Of a DNA stretch of 64,000 bases, positions 44,449 to 53,550 are shown piece after piece (position 1 is the stretch's first letter; every line of letters starts with the position of its first letter). The translations under genes were made by a program, and so were the position numbers. The notes beneath the pieces are model-generated. The model saw only the letters and a program-made list of their open reading frames with translations. It had not been told where the DNA came from and made no database searches. The stretch spans positions 1 through 64,000 of the forward strand of contig JBAZSJ010000013.1 in the NCBI GenBank assembly GCA_041662485.1, read 5' to 3'. The stretch is from Rariglobus sp041662485. GTDB lineage: Bacteria; Verrucomicrobiota; Verrucomicrobiia; Opitutales; Opitutaceae.

Positions 44449-45097
44449 ACGCTACATCACCGCCCTGCACACCGAGGACGTCCCCCTCGAGGAACCCGCC
44501 GCAACCCGCGAGCGGTTGAAAGATCGTTTTCCGAAAAACGCGACCCGGCGCATGACCCAGCTCGGCCTGCTCGTGGGCGCGGCGCTCGAACCCGTCGCAC
44601 CCTCCGGGGACGACACCGTCGTCTATGCCTCCGGCTACGCCGAGACGCGCGCGCTCGAAGGCTACCTCGACAGCTTCCCCGCCCCCAGCCCCACGCTGTT
44701 TCAAACCTCGATTCATCCCAGCGCCGTGCAACAGGCCCTGATCGCACGCCAGCAGTCCGTGCGGGAATTCTTTCCGCTGACCGGCGGCGCCTATCTGCCA
44801 GCGCAGGCGTTGCAGGTCGCGCTGCTCGCCGACAGCCCGCGAACCGTTTTCTGCGGCGGCGAGGAACGCGGCACGTGGCTGCTCGACTCCGGACTCAGCA
44901 GCCCGCGCAGCTTCGCCTTCTCCCTTGCGCTCTCGGTTTCACCGGCCGGCGCAATCGGCCGCCTTGCGTTGACCGCCGAATCCGGACCGGTCCACGCCCG
45001 GCTCCCGCTGATGGCATTTTTCGACCTGCTGCTTTCCCGCCGTTCGTTCGACGAGGCCGTTTCCCCTTCGCTGCGACTCACCCTCGCCTGGTCATGA
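44441..45097 (+). CDS. KS-like chain-length factor (Ketoacyl-synt_2 family, ApeC-like)
   Basis: 218 residues. Half-size ketosynthase-like protein: TQLGLLVGAAL, TVVYASGYAETRALEGYLDS, PTLFQTSIHPSAVQQALIAR, FCGGEERGTWLLDS. It lacks the KS Cys-His-His set. This small family is found in aryl polyene clusters next to KS and ACP genes and is thought to pair with the KS to set chain length. Overlaps both neighbours. Confidence 0.8.
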   Translation: MLERYITALHTEDVPLEEPAATRERLKDRFPKNATRRMTQLGLLVGAALEPVAPSGDDTVVYASGYAETRALEGYLDSFPAPSPTLFQTSIHPSAVQQALIARQQSVREFFPLTGGAYLPAQALQVALLADSPRTVFCGGEERGTWLLDSGLSSPRSFAFSLALSVSPAGAIGRLALTAESGPVHARLPLMAFFDLLLSRRSFDEAVSPSLRLTLAWS

Positions 45098-46011
45098 TCG
45101 CCTCGGCCGCCACCTTCGTCCCGCCCGCACGCAACCCCGGCCCGAGCTGGGGCTACCGGTTTTTGCAGATATGCGACCGGATCGCGCCGGAGACGATTTT
45201 TCGTCCCGCCCGCATGATCGGAACCTGGATCGCGCTGATCAACATGCCCGTCCAGCGCCGCCACTCGCGCGACTACCTGCGCGTGATGCTCGGCCGCGAG
45301 CCCACGCATCGCGAGGTGTTCCGCCACTTCTTCGCCTTCGAGGAAGTGCTCATGCTCAAGCTCCGCGTGGCCGGGGGATGTCCGCACCGCGGCGTGCTCG
45401 CGGACGAAGCGACGGACTTCCGCCGCTTCATTGATTCCGGCGGGGCCGCGCTGCTCGGCACGTTTCACCTCGGCCACTCCGACCTCATCGGCTTTCTCCT
45501 GGGCGGCGGTGAAAAGCGCCGCGTCTCCATGATCCGCCAGCGCGTGGGCAACTCGCGCGACACCGAGCAGCTCGGCGCGCTGTTCGCCGAATGGATCTCG
45601 TTCATCTGGGTCAACGAAACCGACAACCTTCTCTTCGCCCTCAAGGACGCGGTCGCCGCCGGCGATTCCATCGCGCTCAAATGCGACCGCGTGGAGTTCA
45701 GCGCCCGCACCGCCGCGTTCCGTTTCCTCGGCGCTCGGCGGCTGTTTCCCTTCACGATCTACAACGTCGCCCTGATCTTCAACCTGCCCGTGCTGCTCGC
45801 CTTCGGCGTCCCCGGACGTCCGGGCGAGTCCGTCGTCCACGGCTCGCCTCGCTGGACTCCCGACCCCGCGCTCGACCGCGAGCAAAACCTCGCGCGCGCC
45901 CGCGACCACTTCCAGGGCTTCCTCGACCGGGTCGAGACGCTGCTGCGGGCCAACCCCTACTGGTGGTTCAACTTTATCGAGCTCAACCCCGAGGAGGAGG
46001 CCGCCGCATGA
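45094..46011 (+). CDS. LpxL-like lipid acyltransferase
   Basis: 305 residues. GTFHLGHSDLIGFLL carries the H-x4-D motif, MIRQRVGNSRDTEQLG and SIALKCDRVEFSARTAAFRF (a D-R substrate-binding motif) follow, near the C-terminus WWFNFIELNP. Family transfers acyl chains from ACP to lipid. In aryl polyene clusters such enzymes attach the pigment to its lipid anchor. Start chosen by the ATGA overlap with the upstream stop. Confidence 0.88.
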   Translation: MIASAATFVPPARNPGPSWGYRFLQICDRIAPETIFRPARMIGTWIALINMPVQRRHSRDYLRVMLGREPTHREVFRHFFAFEEVLMLKLRVAGGCPHRGVLADEATDFRRFIDSGGAALLGTFHLGHSDLIGFLLGGGEKRRVSMIRQRVGNSRDTEQLGALFAEWISFIWVNETDNLLFALKDAVAAGDSIALKCDRVEFSARTAAFRFLGARRLFPFTIYNVALIFNLPVLLAFGVPGRPGESVVHGSPRWTPDPALDREQNLARARDHFQGFLDRVETLLRANPYWWFNFIELNPEEEAAA

Positions 46012-46733
46012 AAATGCTCCGCTCCCTCTGGCTGCCGCTTGGCTACTATTTTTCGTGGGGCCTTTTCGGCCTCGGCGGACTCGCGCTCAATCTGGCCTGC
46101 GTGCCGCTGCTGCTGTGCCCCGGACGTGAGCGCCACACGGCGCGCATCCGCGCCTCCTCGCGCCGGATGTTCGAATACTGGCTGCGCTGGATGAACTACT
46201 CGGGAGTGATCCTCGTCACCTGGCGCGGCTTCGACCGTCCCCTGCCGGCCGGCACCGTTTATGTCGCCAATCACCCGAGCCTCGTGGACGCGACCTTCCT
46301 GCTCGCGCGCCTGCCCGACGCGGTGTGCATCTTCAAACCCGCGCTCCTGCGAAATCCTTTCATCGCTCCCACCGCCCTGATGTCCGGCTACGTGGCCGGC
46401 GACCGAGGCGTCGATCTCATCCGCGAGGCCGCCCAACAGGTCTCCGCCGGCAAATCCCTGCTGATCTTCCCCGAGGGCACGCGCACCCGCCCCGGCGAAA
46501 GCCTAAACCCTCTCAAGCACGGCTTCGCCCTCATCGCGCAACGCGCGCACGCTCCCATCCAAATCATTCGCGTCAAGGGCAGCCCGGGCATGGGACGCAA
46601 AGGGCACGCATGGTGGCGCCTTCCCGAGCTTCCCGGACGGTTCGAATTTTCGCTCGATACCCTCATTCCCGCCGACCCGCCCGACACGCCGCTGATCCTC
46701 ACGGAGCACGTCGCCACCCGCCTGCGCGCATGA
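46008..46733 (+). CDS. PlsC-type 1-acyl-glycerol-3-phosphate acyltransferase
   Basis: 241 residues. N-terminal hydrophobic segment (LGYYFSWGLFGLGGLALNLA), H-x4-D motif NHPSLVDATF and LLIFPEGTRTRPGE. Membrane-associated acyl transfer to a glycerol or similar anchor. Second acyltransferase in the run; the two may load the ends of the same lipid carrier of the pigment. ATGA overlaps at both ends. Confidence 0.9.
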   Translation: MKMLRSLWLPLGYYFSWGLFGLGGLALNLACVPLLLCPGRERHTARIRASSRRMFEYWLRWMNYSGVILVTWRGFDRPLPAGTVYVANHPSLVDATFLLARLPDAVCIFKPALLRNPFIAPTALMSGYVAGDRGVDLIREAAQQVSAGKSLLIFPEGTRTRPGESLNPLKHGFALIAQRAHAPIQIIRVKGSPGMGRKGHAWWRLPELPGRFEFSLDTLIPADPPDTPLILTEHVATRLRA

Positions 46734-47494
46734 CACCGTCCACCACCCACCTCGTGCTCATCCCGAGCTACAACACCGGCGCGCGCCTGCGGTCCACCGT
46801 CTATGAGGCATTGCTCAAATGGCAGCCCGTCTGGGTGGTCATCGATGGCAGCACCGACGGCAGCGCGCACAATCTCAACGAATTCGCCGGGCGCGAATCC
46901 CACCTGCGCTTGATCACCCGCACGCACAATGGAGGCAAGGGCGCGGCCGTCCTCACCGGCGTGGAAGCCGCCCTCGCCGCCGGCTTCACCCATGTGCTCG
47001 TGATGGATGCCGACGGACAGCACCCGGCCTCGCACATCGCATCCTTCATGGCCGCCTCGCAACGCGCACCCGCCGCGCTCGTTCTCGGCGTGCCCGTCTT
47101 TGGACCCGAAGTCCCCCTGGAACGATTGCACGGCCGCAAGCTCAGCGTCGGGCTCGTCCACTTCGAGACGCTCAACCGCGCCATCGGCGATCCGCTTTTC
47201 GGTTTTCGTGTTTATCCTGCGGCCGCCCTGCAATGCGCCCTCTCGGAAACCCGCGCCGCCCGCGGCTTCGACTTCGATCCCGAGATCGCCGTGCGCTTGG
47301 TCTGGGCCGGCGTGCCCACGCTCAACCTCCCCGCCCCTTGCCGCTATATCGCCAAGGCCGACGGCGGCGTCTCCCATTTCCACTACCTTCGCGACAACCT
47401 GAAAATGATCTGGCTGCACACCCGCCTCCTCTCGCAGTTCCTGTTCTGGCGGTGGCCCGAGGTTCTCCGTTTGCGCTATCCCGCACGCCCATGA
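46730..47494 (+). CDS. Glycosyltransferase family 2
   Basis: 254 residues. GT-A fold: LVLIPSYNTGARLRSTV, VVIDGSTDGSAHNLNE, HNGGKGAAVLTGVEAALAAG, and the D-x-D-type VLVMDADGQHP. YRFDFDPEIAVRL-like acceptor region near 180, and a short hydrophobic C-terminus. Adds a sugar to the pigment lipid or its carrier. Typical companion of aryl polyene genes. Overlaps its neighbours by four bases. Confidence 0.9.
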   Translation: MTPSTTHLVLIPSYNTGARLRSTVYEALLKWQPVWVVIDGSTDGSAHNLNEFAGRESHLRLITRTHNGGKGAAVLTGVEAALAAGFTHVLVMDADGQHPASHIASFMAASQRAPAALVLGVPVFGPEVPLERLHGRKLSVGLVHFETLNRAIGDPLFGFRVYPAAALQCALSETRAARGFDFDPEIAVRLVWAGVPTLNLPAPCRYIAKADGGVSHFHYLRDNLKMIWLHTRLLSQFLFWRWPEVLRLRYPARP

Positions 47495-48156
47495 TCACCC
47501 GCCTCCTCGCCTTCGCGCTCATGCTGGCCCTCGCCGCCCTTCCCCTCCGCGCGGAACTCCCCGCCGTGCTTGTCGCGCCCGCCTACCGCCTCGTGCCCGG
47601 TGAAAACGACTCCGCGTGGCAACCGCTGCTCGCCGCCCTCAAGGCCAAGATCCCCCTTAATGCCTCCTTCGACGAACGCCGTTATTTCCCCTTCAAGAAA
47701 AACCCCGTCGTGCTCACCGGCGAGATCCGCCTCGATCCCGCGCGCGGACTGAGTCTCCACTACCAGGTGCCCGAGGAACGCATCCTCGTGATAGACGACC
47801 GCGGCGGCTTCATGCGAGACGGCAAGGGCCGCCGCCTCCACGATCTCCCCGACAATCCGCGCGCGCAGGCCGCCACCCGCGCCCTCCTCCGCGTCATGCG
47901 CTTCGAACTGGCCGCGCTCGCCGAAAACTTCGCGATCTACGCCGCCCGCGACGGCGCGGACTGGCGCTTCACGTTCGAGCCTCTGCCCGGTCCGCTCGCC
48001 GACGTGCTCCAGCCCATCACCGTCACCGGCCGCGACGAACTCGTGCGCACCATCGAAATGCGCAAGTCCGCCGACGAGCGCGTCGAGATCCAGGTCGGCG
48101 AAACCCGCACCGGCGTCACGTTCTCCGCCCGAGAGCTCACCCGCTTCTTCCGCTAG
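47491..48156 (+). CDS. LolA-like periplasmic lipoprotein/lipid carrier
   Basis: 221 residues. Signal peptide (about 1-21, LLAFALMLALAALPLRAE), then a LolA-type half-barrel: ARGLSLHYQVPEERILVIDD, LPDNPRAQAATRALLRVM, FEPLPGPLADVLQPITVTG, VEIQVGETRTGVTFSARE. Aryl polyene clusters carry LolA-like proteins that move the pigment across the periplasm toward the outer membrane, working with the MMPL exporter encoded next. Confidence 0.85.
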   Translation: MITRLLAFALMLALAALPLRAELPAVLVAPAYRLVPGENDSAWQPLLAALKAKIPLNASFDERRYFPFKKNPVVLTGEIRLDPARGLSLHYQVPEERILVIDDRGGFMRDGKGRRLHDLPDNPRAQAATRALLRVMRFELAALAENFAIYAARDGADWRFTFEPLPGPLADVLQPITVTGRDELVRTIEMRKSADERVEIQVGETRTGVTFSARELTRFFR

Positions 48157-48164
48157 GCCGCGTC

Positions 48165-50528
48165 ATGGAACCTCCCCGGCAAAAAATATCCGCCCGCGTC
48201 CTTCTGCTTGTTTTCGCCGTTCTCGGCCTCGGCTGGCTTTCGGGCCTCGACTACTCCCGCAAGATCTCGACCAACGTCGCCGACCTCATCCCCGTCGATG
48301 AGCGTTCGCCGGAAACCACCCTGCTGCACTCGCTCGCCGACGAACGCCAGGCCCGCGTTCTTCTTTTCGCGTTAAACATCTCCTCTTCGTCCACCGCATC
48401 GCCGGATGCCGCCGCCTCGCTCTTCGCCGCGACGCTTCTCAAATCGCCGCTCTTCGCCGAAGCCGTCCCGCTGCGCGACACCGCTTCGCGCGACGCCCTC
48501 GGCCGCTTCATCTACGAGCGCCGCCTCGACCTGCTGCTCCCCACCTGGCTCGCCGACCGGCAACGCGCCTACGCCGCCGCCGGCCGCCCTCCCGCCGACT
48601 ACTCCGCCTGGCTCGCAGAGCAAACCGCCCAAACCCTCGACACCTTTCTCACCCAGCCGGAAGCCGCCGCGTTTCAAGCCATCGTGAAGAGCGATCCATT
48701 GCTACTGGTGCCGACGCTCGCACAAAAATCCCAATCCCTCGCGCCCTCCGCCTCCCCGCCCGCCGGCCATTCCCTCGTCTGGGCCCGGCTCTCGGTCTCC
48801 CCTCTCGACGCAGCCGGACAACAACCCGTCTTCACCGTAATCGAGCAGGCGCTCACCGCCATGCGCCTCGCCCACCCCGGCGTCACCTTGGAATGGTCGG
48901 GCGTCAACCGCTTCGCCGCCGACAGCGAGCACCGCATCCGCACCGAGATGTCGTTGCTCAACGTCCTCTCCCTCGCCGCCGTGCTCGGCATCGCGCTCCT
49001 CTTCGTCCGCCGCGTGTGGAAGGCCCTGCACCTCGTCCCCGTGATCCTGTTTTCCCTCCTCGGCGGCTGGGTCGCGGTCACGCTGTGCTTCGAGCATGTC
49101 CACATCCTCGTCTTCGTCATCGGCGCCCTGCTCGCCGGCGTCGCCATCGACTACGGATTTTATCTCTACCTCCAGCCTCCCCTGCGCCCCGGCGAGCCCT
49201 ATCGCGAAAAACTCGGTCGCCTGCTAAAACCCCTCCTCACGAGCTGCCTCACCACCGTCATCGGCTTTTCGTTTCTTCTCTGGTCCGAACTCCCGCTCAT
49301 CCGCCAGCTCGGCGTCTTTGTCGGCGCCGGCCTGCTCAGCGCGCTGACGGCGGCGATCCTTTACTTCGCTCAATTGGACAACCCGTTTCTCGAAGCGCGC
49401 GTCTTCGTCCTGCCGAAGACTTCGCCCCAAACCAGCCGCCGCCTCGTCCGCGCCCTTGGCCTCCTCGCCCTCGTCATCGCGCTCACGGGTCCGTGGTTCC
49501 TCCGCTGGCACGACGACATCCACCAGCTCAACGCGCCCAATCCCGCGCTCATCGCCAACGATGAACGCCTGCGCGCCCTCTTCGGCGACACCGAGGGCCG
49601 CTCCATTTACATCACCCGCGCCGATTCGCTCGTCGCCGCCCGCGACCGCCTCGCCGCCTTCCAAGACTGGCACGACCACGCCTTCCCCGACGCCCCGCTC
49701 GCCAGCCTCGGCCTCGTCCTCCCCACCGAAGCCGATTACCTCGCCCAACCCGCGCGCCTCGCCGCTCTCAATGATTTTGAACCCCAACTCCGCGCCGCCC
49801 TCGAACGCCACGGCTTCACCCCCGACTCCTTCGCCCCCTTCTTCCAAGCCTGGCGCGATCACGCCTCCGGCCTGCCCTCCGAAGCCTTGGAGAAGGAGGG
49901 ACTCTCCTCACGCTACGCCTCCCTCGGCACCGAGCTGCAAGCCGCCCTCACCGGCCCGTCCGGCATGCTCTTCTTCACCGGTGACAAACAAGTCTGGCTG
50001 CTCTCCCTCGCCGATCACCCGCCCGGAGACGAGCCTCCCGCCACGCTTGGCACCGTCGGCACCAACCAACTCCAGACCCTCAACACCCTCTTTTCCCACT
50101 ACCGCGCGAGCGCGCTGCGCCTGAGCCTCTGCGGACTCGGCGTGATCGGAGCCAGCGTGTTCGTGCTCTACGGATTTCGCCGGGGCATCCGCATTTTTAT
50201 GATTCCCTCGGGTGCCTGTTTCTTCGCCTTCGGGCTGCTCGGGCTGACCGGCCACACGCTCAACCTCTTCCACCTGCTCGGCGCCTTCCTCGGCGTGTGC
50301 CTGAGCCACAACTACGCGATCTTCTCCGCCGAGAACGCCGCCCGCGGCGAACCACCGCCCATCTCGATTCGCCTCTCCGCGCTCTGCACGGCCGTCTCCT
50401 TCGGCGTGCTCGCGCTCAGCCACATCCCGGTCGTCGCCGCGCTCGGCTCCACCGTCGCGCTCGTCGTCCTCAGCGCGCTCGTCATGGTCGAGCTCGAGCC
50501 GCTCGGCCGGAAAACCCAACCGGCATGA
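48165..50528 (+). CDS. MMPL/RND-type pigment exporter
   Basis: 787 residues, about twelve membrane helices in the 1+5+1+5 layout: helix 1 (VLLLVFAVLGLGWLSG), periplasmic domain, then LSLAAVLGIALLFVRRV through LLAGVAIDYGFYLYL, a second periplasmic domain (about 450-640) and the C-terminal helix set (LSLCGLGVIGASVFVLYGFR, LGVCLSHNYAIFSAEN). Polar residues in GVAIDYGF and SHNYAIF are the proton-relay positions. Exports lipid-linked polyene from the inner membrane. Ends with an ATGA overlap into the ligase. Confidence 0.9.
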   Translation: MEPPRQKISARVLLLVFAVLGLGWLSGLDYSRKISTNVADLIPVDERSPETTLLHSLADERQARVLLFALNISSSSTASPDAAASLFAATLLKSPLFAEAVPLRDTASRDALGRFIYERRLDLLLPTWLADRQRAYAAAGRPPADYSAWLAEQTAQTLDTFLTQPEAAAFQAIVKSDPLLLVPTLAQKSQSLAPSASPPAGHSLVWARLSVSPLDAAGQQPVFTVIEQALTAMRLAHPGVTLEWSGVNRFAADSEHRIRTEMSLLNVLSLAAVLGIALLFVRRVWKALHLVPVILFSLLGGWVAVTLCFEHVHILVFVIGALLAGVAIDYGFYLYLQPPLRPGEPYREKLGRLLKPLLTSCLTTVIGFSFLLWSELPLIRQLGVFVGAGLLSALTAAILYFAQLDNPFLEARVFVLPKTSPQTSRRLVRALGLLALVIALTGPWFLRWHDDIHQLNAPNPALIANDERLRALFGDTEGRSIYITRADSLVAARDRLAAFQDWHDHAFPDAPLASLGLVLPTEADYLAQPARLAALNDFEPQLRAALERHGFTPDSFAPFFQAWRDHASGLPSEALEKEGLSSRYASLGTELQAALTGPSGMLFFTGDKQVWLLSLADHPPGDEPPATLGTVGTNQLQTLNTLFSHYRASALRLSLCGLGVIGASVFVLYGFRRGIRIFMIPSGACFFAFGLLGLTGHTLNLFHLLGAFLGVCLSHNYAIFSAENAARGEPPPISIRLSALCTAVSFGVLALSHIPVVAALGSTVALVVLSALVMVELEPLGRKTQPA

Positions 50529-51916
50529 CCACGACGCTCACAAAAACCTGGGCCCGCCTGGTCCACGCCCAACCCGACGCCCTCGCCCTCATCGAGGCCG
50601 CGAACGGCCGCCGCTGGACCCGCGCCGAACTCTCCGCGCACGCCGATTCCTGGCGCGCCACGTTGCCCCTTGAGGTCGCCGGTCAGCGCGTGACCTTCGC
50701 CCTCCCCAACGGCCCCGACTGGTTCGCCGCCTTCCTCGGCCTCCTCCTTGCCGACGCCATCCCCGTGCCCCTCGATCCCTCCGAGCCCGTCGCCGCCCAG
50801 CGCACCCTCGCCGCCTCCGCCCGCGCCCCCTTCGCCTGGATCAACGCCCGCCTGGAACCCATCCAAAGTAACCTAATAGGTTACTTTGGTGTTTTCCAAA
50901 ATTCTCCTTTTTCAACCGGTCCCTCCAAAATACAGAGTAACCTATTAGGTTACTCTGTGCCTCGCGCCTGTCTCGTGAAACTCACCTCCGGCAGCACCGG
51001 ACGGCCGCGCGCGCTGGCGTTCACGCACGCGCAGATGCTCGCCGACGGACGCCAGATTTGCGCCGGCATGGGCATCACCCCCGACGATCTTAACTTCGCG
51101 GTCATCCCCCTCGGCCACTCCTACGGGCTCGGCAATCTCGTGGTCCCACTCCTCGCGCAAGGCACGCCTCTCGTCTGTGCCGGCGCGCCCCTTCCCCATG
51201 CGCTCGCCGCCGACATCGCCCTCTGGAAACCCACGGTGTTCCCCGCCGTGCCCGCTCTCCTCCGCGCACTCGCCGCCGCCGATGTGCCCGCCAAACATCT
51301 CGCCAGCCTTCGCACCGTTATTTCCGCCGGCTCCCCGCTCACGCCGGAAATCGCCCTGGCCTTTCACGCCAAGTTCGCGCTGAAGCCCCATGGTTTCTAC
51401 GGCTCCAGCGAGACCGGCGGCATCACCTACGACCGCTCCGGCGACGCCACTCTCGCGGGCCGCAGCGTCGGCGCTCCGCTGAAAGGCGTGACCCTCACGC
51501 CCACCCGCGCCGGACGCTTCCGCGTCACGAGTCCGGCGGTTTTTCACACCGGCTCCTTTTGTCCGGCCGACCGCGCCACCCTGACCGACGACGGCGAGCT
51601 CGTCCTGCTCGGCCGCACCGGACGCATGGTGAAAATCGCGGGACGCCGCCTCGATCTTGGCGAGCTGGAGCAATCGCTTCGCCGGCTGCCCGACGTGCGC
51701 GACGCGTTTGTGGCGCCCCACCCGCATCATCCCGGTGAACTCGCCGCCGTCGTCGCCACTCCGCTCGCCGCCTCGGCGCTGCGCCCGCTCCTGCGCGCCC
51801 ATCTCGCCTCCTGGAAACTTCCCCGCCGCCTCGTGACCACCGCCGAATTCCCGCTCACCGCCCGGGGCAAGCCCGACGCCCGCGCATTGCACGCGCTGCT
51901 GGCCAACCACCGATGA
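50525..51916 (+). CDS. Aryl acid:ACP (AMP-forming) ligase with repeat-encoded insert
   Basis: 463 residues, short ANL-superfamily ligase. Activates the hydroxybenzoate starter and loads it on ACP. Motifs: VKLTSGSTGRPRALAF (A3, ATP loop), GFYGSSETGGITYD (A5), DDGELVLLGRTGRMVKIAG (A7/A8 hinge), C-terminal Lys in TARGKPDARAL. Residues about 113-144 (IQSNLIGYFG ... IQSNLLGYS) are encoded by two covarying palindromes and interrupt the segment before the A3 loop, where length varies in the family. The AT-rich insert is unlike the rest of the gene. The chorismatase near by would supply its substrate. Confidence 0.9.
   Translation: MTTTLTKTWARLVHAQPDALALIEAANGRRWTRAELSAHADSWRATLPLEVAGQRVTFALPNGPDWFAAFLGLLLADAIPVPLDPSEPVAAQRTLAASARAPFAWINARLEPIQSNLIGYFGVFQNSPFSTGPSKIQSNLLGYSVPRACLVKLTSGSTGRPRALAFTHAQMLADGRQICAGMGITPDDLNFAVIPLGHSYGLGNLVVPLLAQGTPLVCAGAPLPHALAADIALWKPTVFPAVPALLRALAAADVPAKHLASLRTVISAGSPLTPEIALAFHAKFALKPHGFYGSSETGGITYDRSGDATLAGRSVGAPLKGVTLTPTRAGRFRVTSPAVFHTGSFCPADRATLTDDGELVLLGRTGRMVKIAGRRLDLGELEQSLRRLPDVRDAFVAPHPHHPGELAAVVATPLAASALRPLLRAHLASWKLPRRLVTTAEFPLTARGKPDARALHALLANHR
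50863..50958. repeat. Two covarying palindromes in frame in the ligase gene
   Basis: Palindrome 1 at 50863-50889 and palindrome 2 at 50932-50958, each with 13-bp arms around one central base, sharing core AGTAACCTANTAGGTTACT. Outer arm bases differ between copies (CCAAAG versus ACAGAG) but pair in both (CTTTGG, CTCTGT). Spacer 42 bases, AT-rich. Confidence 0.93.
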
Positions 51917-52590
51917 CGCCCCTTTCCCCGACCTGGCCGGAGCTCGTCGCCCGCCGTCTGCGCGCCGAACCCGTCCTCAAAGGCGTGGGCACCGCGCTGG
52001 GGATGTCGGGCTTCTTTGTGCTGTATTTTGCCGTGCTCAACCACCCGGTGTTCCCCGTGACGACGATGCCGCTCACCGCGCCCGACCGCTGGATCGGTTT
52101 TCAACCGCCGGCGCTCATCGCCTACATCTCGCTTTGGGTTTACGTGCCCCTGCTGCCCTCGCTCCTAGCGGAGCGGCGCGAACTCTTCGCCTATGCCCGC
52201 GCCACCGGCGTGCTCAGCGTGATCGGGCTGCTGATTTTCATCGTCTGGCCGACGACGATCCCCCGCCCCGACATAGACTGGAGCCAGCACCCCTCGGTCG
52301 CCTTCCTCAAAACCATGGACGCCTCCGGCAACGCCTGCCCGTCGCTCCACGTGGCCTTCGCCGTGTTCACCGCGTTTTGGTTCTCGCGCGTGCTCGTCCA
52401 ACTGGAAGCAAATCGCATCGTGCACACCGCCAATCTGCTCTGGGCCGCGGTCATCATCTACTCGACGCTCGCGACCAAACAACACGTCGCCGTTGACGCG
52501 CTGGCCGGCTCGCTGCTCGGCGCGGCCGTCGCCATCGTCAGCCTCAAACGGCTCCGTCCGACACCAACGTCGCCTCAATCTCGATCGTAA
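51913..52590 (+). CDS. PAP2-superfamily membrane phosphatase
   Basis: 225 residues with about five membrane helices. PAP2 motifs NACPSLHVAFAVF (motif 2, His) and STLATKQHVAVDALAGSLLG (motif 3, His); motif 1 (K-x6-R-P) is weak. Releases phosphate from a lipid phosphate, possibly the lipid anchor acted on by the two acyltransferases. Starts in the ligase stop (ATGA). Its end overlaps the convergent chorismatase by 47 bases. Confidence 0.85.
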   Translation: MTPLSPTWPELVARRLRAEPVLKGVGTALGMSGFFVLYFAVLNHPVFPVTTMPLTAPDRWIGFQPPALIAYISLWVYVPLLPSLLAERRELFAYARATGVLSVIGLLIFIVWPTTIPRPDIDWSQHPSVAFLKTMDASGNACPSLHVAFAVFTAFWFSRVLVQLEANRIVHTANLLWAAVIIYSTLATKQHVAVDALAGSLLGAAVAIVSLKRLRPTPTSPQSRS

Positions 52591-53464
52591 GCGCTGCGCG
52601 GCAGATGTCGGCGTGCAACCACGTCACCCGGTCGCCCGGCCGCAGCAACCGGCCGGCCAGCGCCACCTCGGCGGCGGCATGATCACCGGCATGACGCAGA
52701 TAAATTTTGAAATGCCGCGTCCACTCCGGGTCCGCGCCGAGTTCGTCGCCGAGCCCGCAGGCGCGCGAGATCAGGCGCAGGTTGTCGAGCGTGCAGGCGA
52801 TCTGCCCGGCGAGGTCGTCCGGGGCGATGGTGGCATGCCCCTTGATGGCCGCCGTGCCCGAAACGAAAACATGGCGCCGCCCGCCGACGTCCACCTGCGT
52901 CGCCCGTGAAAAACTCGGCGCACGCGTCCCGTGCTCCGGCGGATACTCGTAGGCCGGAACCTGCTCGGGATTCTCGACGTGACGCGGCGCGGCGTCCGTC
53001 GCCACGAAGATCACCGCGAGCCGGTCGTCCGGCCCGCCCACCGCCGAGGCCGCCGGCAGGTGCAGCGCGGGACTGCCGCCAAAGACGCTCTCGAAGGCCA
53101 GCGAGCGCCCCCGGCAAAACGCGCGGTAGTTTTCCACCCCGTCGCGTCCCTCGGCGTTGATCCGCGGCACGTAGTTCCAGATGCGCACGAGATGCCGCCC
53201 CTGAGTGACCGCCAGCAACCGCGCGTAGAGCCAGCGGGTTTGCGCGTTGAGATCGTCTTCGCACGGCTCGGACACCGCGCCGATCAGCATGCCCTCCCGG
53301 CGAAACAGTTGAAACCCCGCCTCCCCGCCCGCCGGAGCCGCGTCGTCAAAAATGGCCTCAACCTCCTCGCCGCCCAGCACGGGAACCGGCACGCCAAACG
53401 TCGCACCCGCAACCGAACGTCCAAACCCCACCTCAAATCCGCTGATGTCGACGTGCGCATTCAT
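52544..53464 (-). CDS. Chorismatase / hydroxybenzoate synthase (XanB2/FkbO/Hyg5 family)
   Basis: 306 residues from the ATG at 53464 (an in-frame ATG 75 bases upstream is less likely). Family features: RHLVRIWNYVPRINAEGRDG, YRAFCRGRSLAFE, AVGGPDDRLAVIFVATD, TQVDVGGRRHVFVSGTAAIK, and WTRHFKIYLRHAGDHAAAE. These enzymes cleave chorismate to 3- and/or 4-hydroxybenzoate or to a dihydrodiol; XanB2 supplies the starter for xanthomonadin. Convergent to the main run but overlapping its last gene, so it is part of the cluster. Confidence 0.9.
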   Translation of the reverse strand: MNAHVDISGFEVGFGRSVAGATFGVPVPVLGGEEVEAIFDDAAPAGGEAGFQLFRREGMLIGAVSEPCEDDLNAQTRWLYARLLAVTQGRHLVRIWNYVPRINAEGRDGVENYRAFCRGRSLAFESVFGGSPALHLPAASAVGGPDDRLAVIFVATDAAPRHVENPEQVPAYEYPPEHGTRAPSFSRATQVDVGGRRHVFVSGTAAIKGHATIAPDDLAGQIACTLDNLRLISRACGLGDELGADPEWTRHFKIYLRHAGDHAAAEVALAGRLLRPGDRVTWLHADICRAALTIEIEATLVSDGAV

Positions 53465-53550
53465 CAACGGCAACCGGCATGCCCCCGCGTTCGAGCTGGC
53501 AAACAAGAGTAAACATCCTCGGGACAGGTCCCGGGGCATTCGCCGCCAAT

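Noticed and set aside
41353..53464. Type II aromatic polyketide or flexirubin cluster
   Set aside because: The KS-like pair could suggest this, but there are no cyclases or ammonia-lyase, while ligase, LolA-like, MMPL and chorismatase genes fit aryl polyene/xanthomonadin pathways better.
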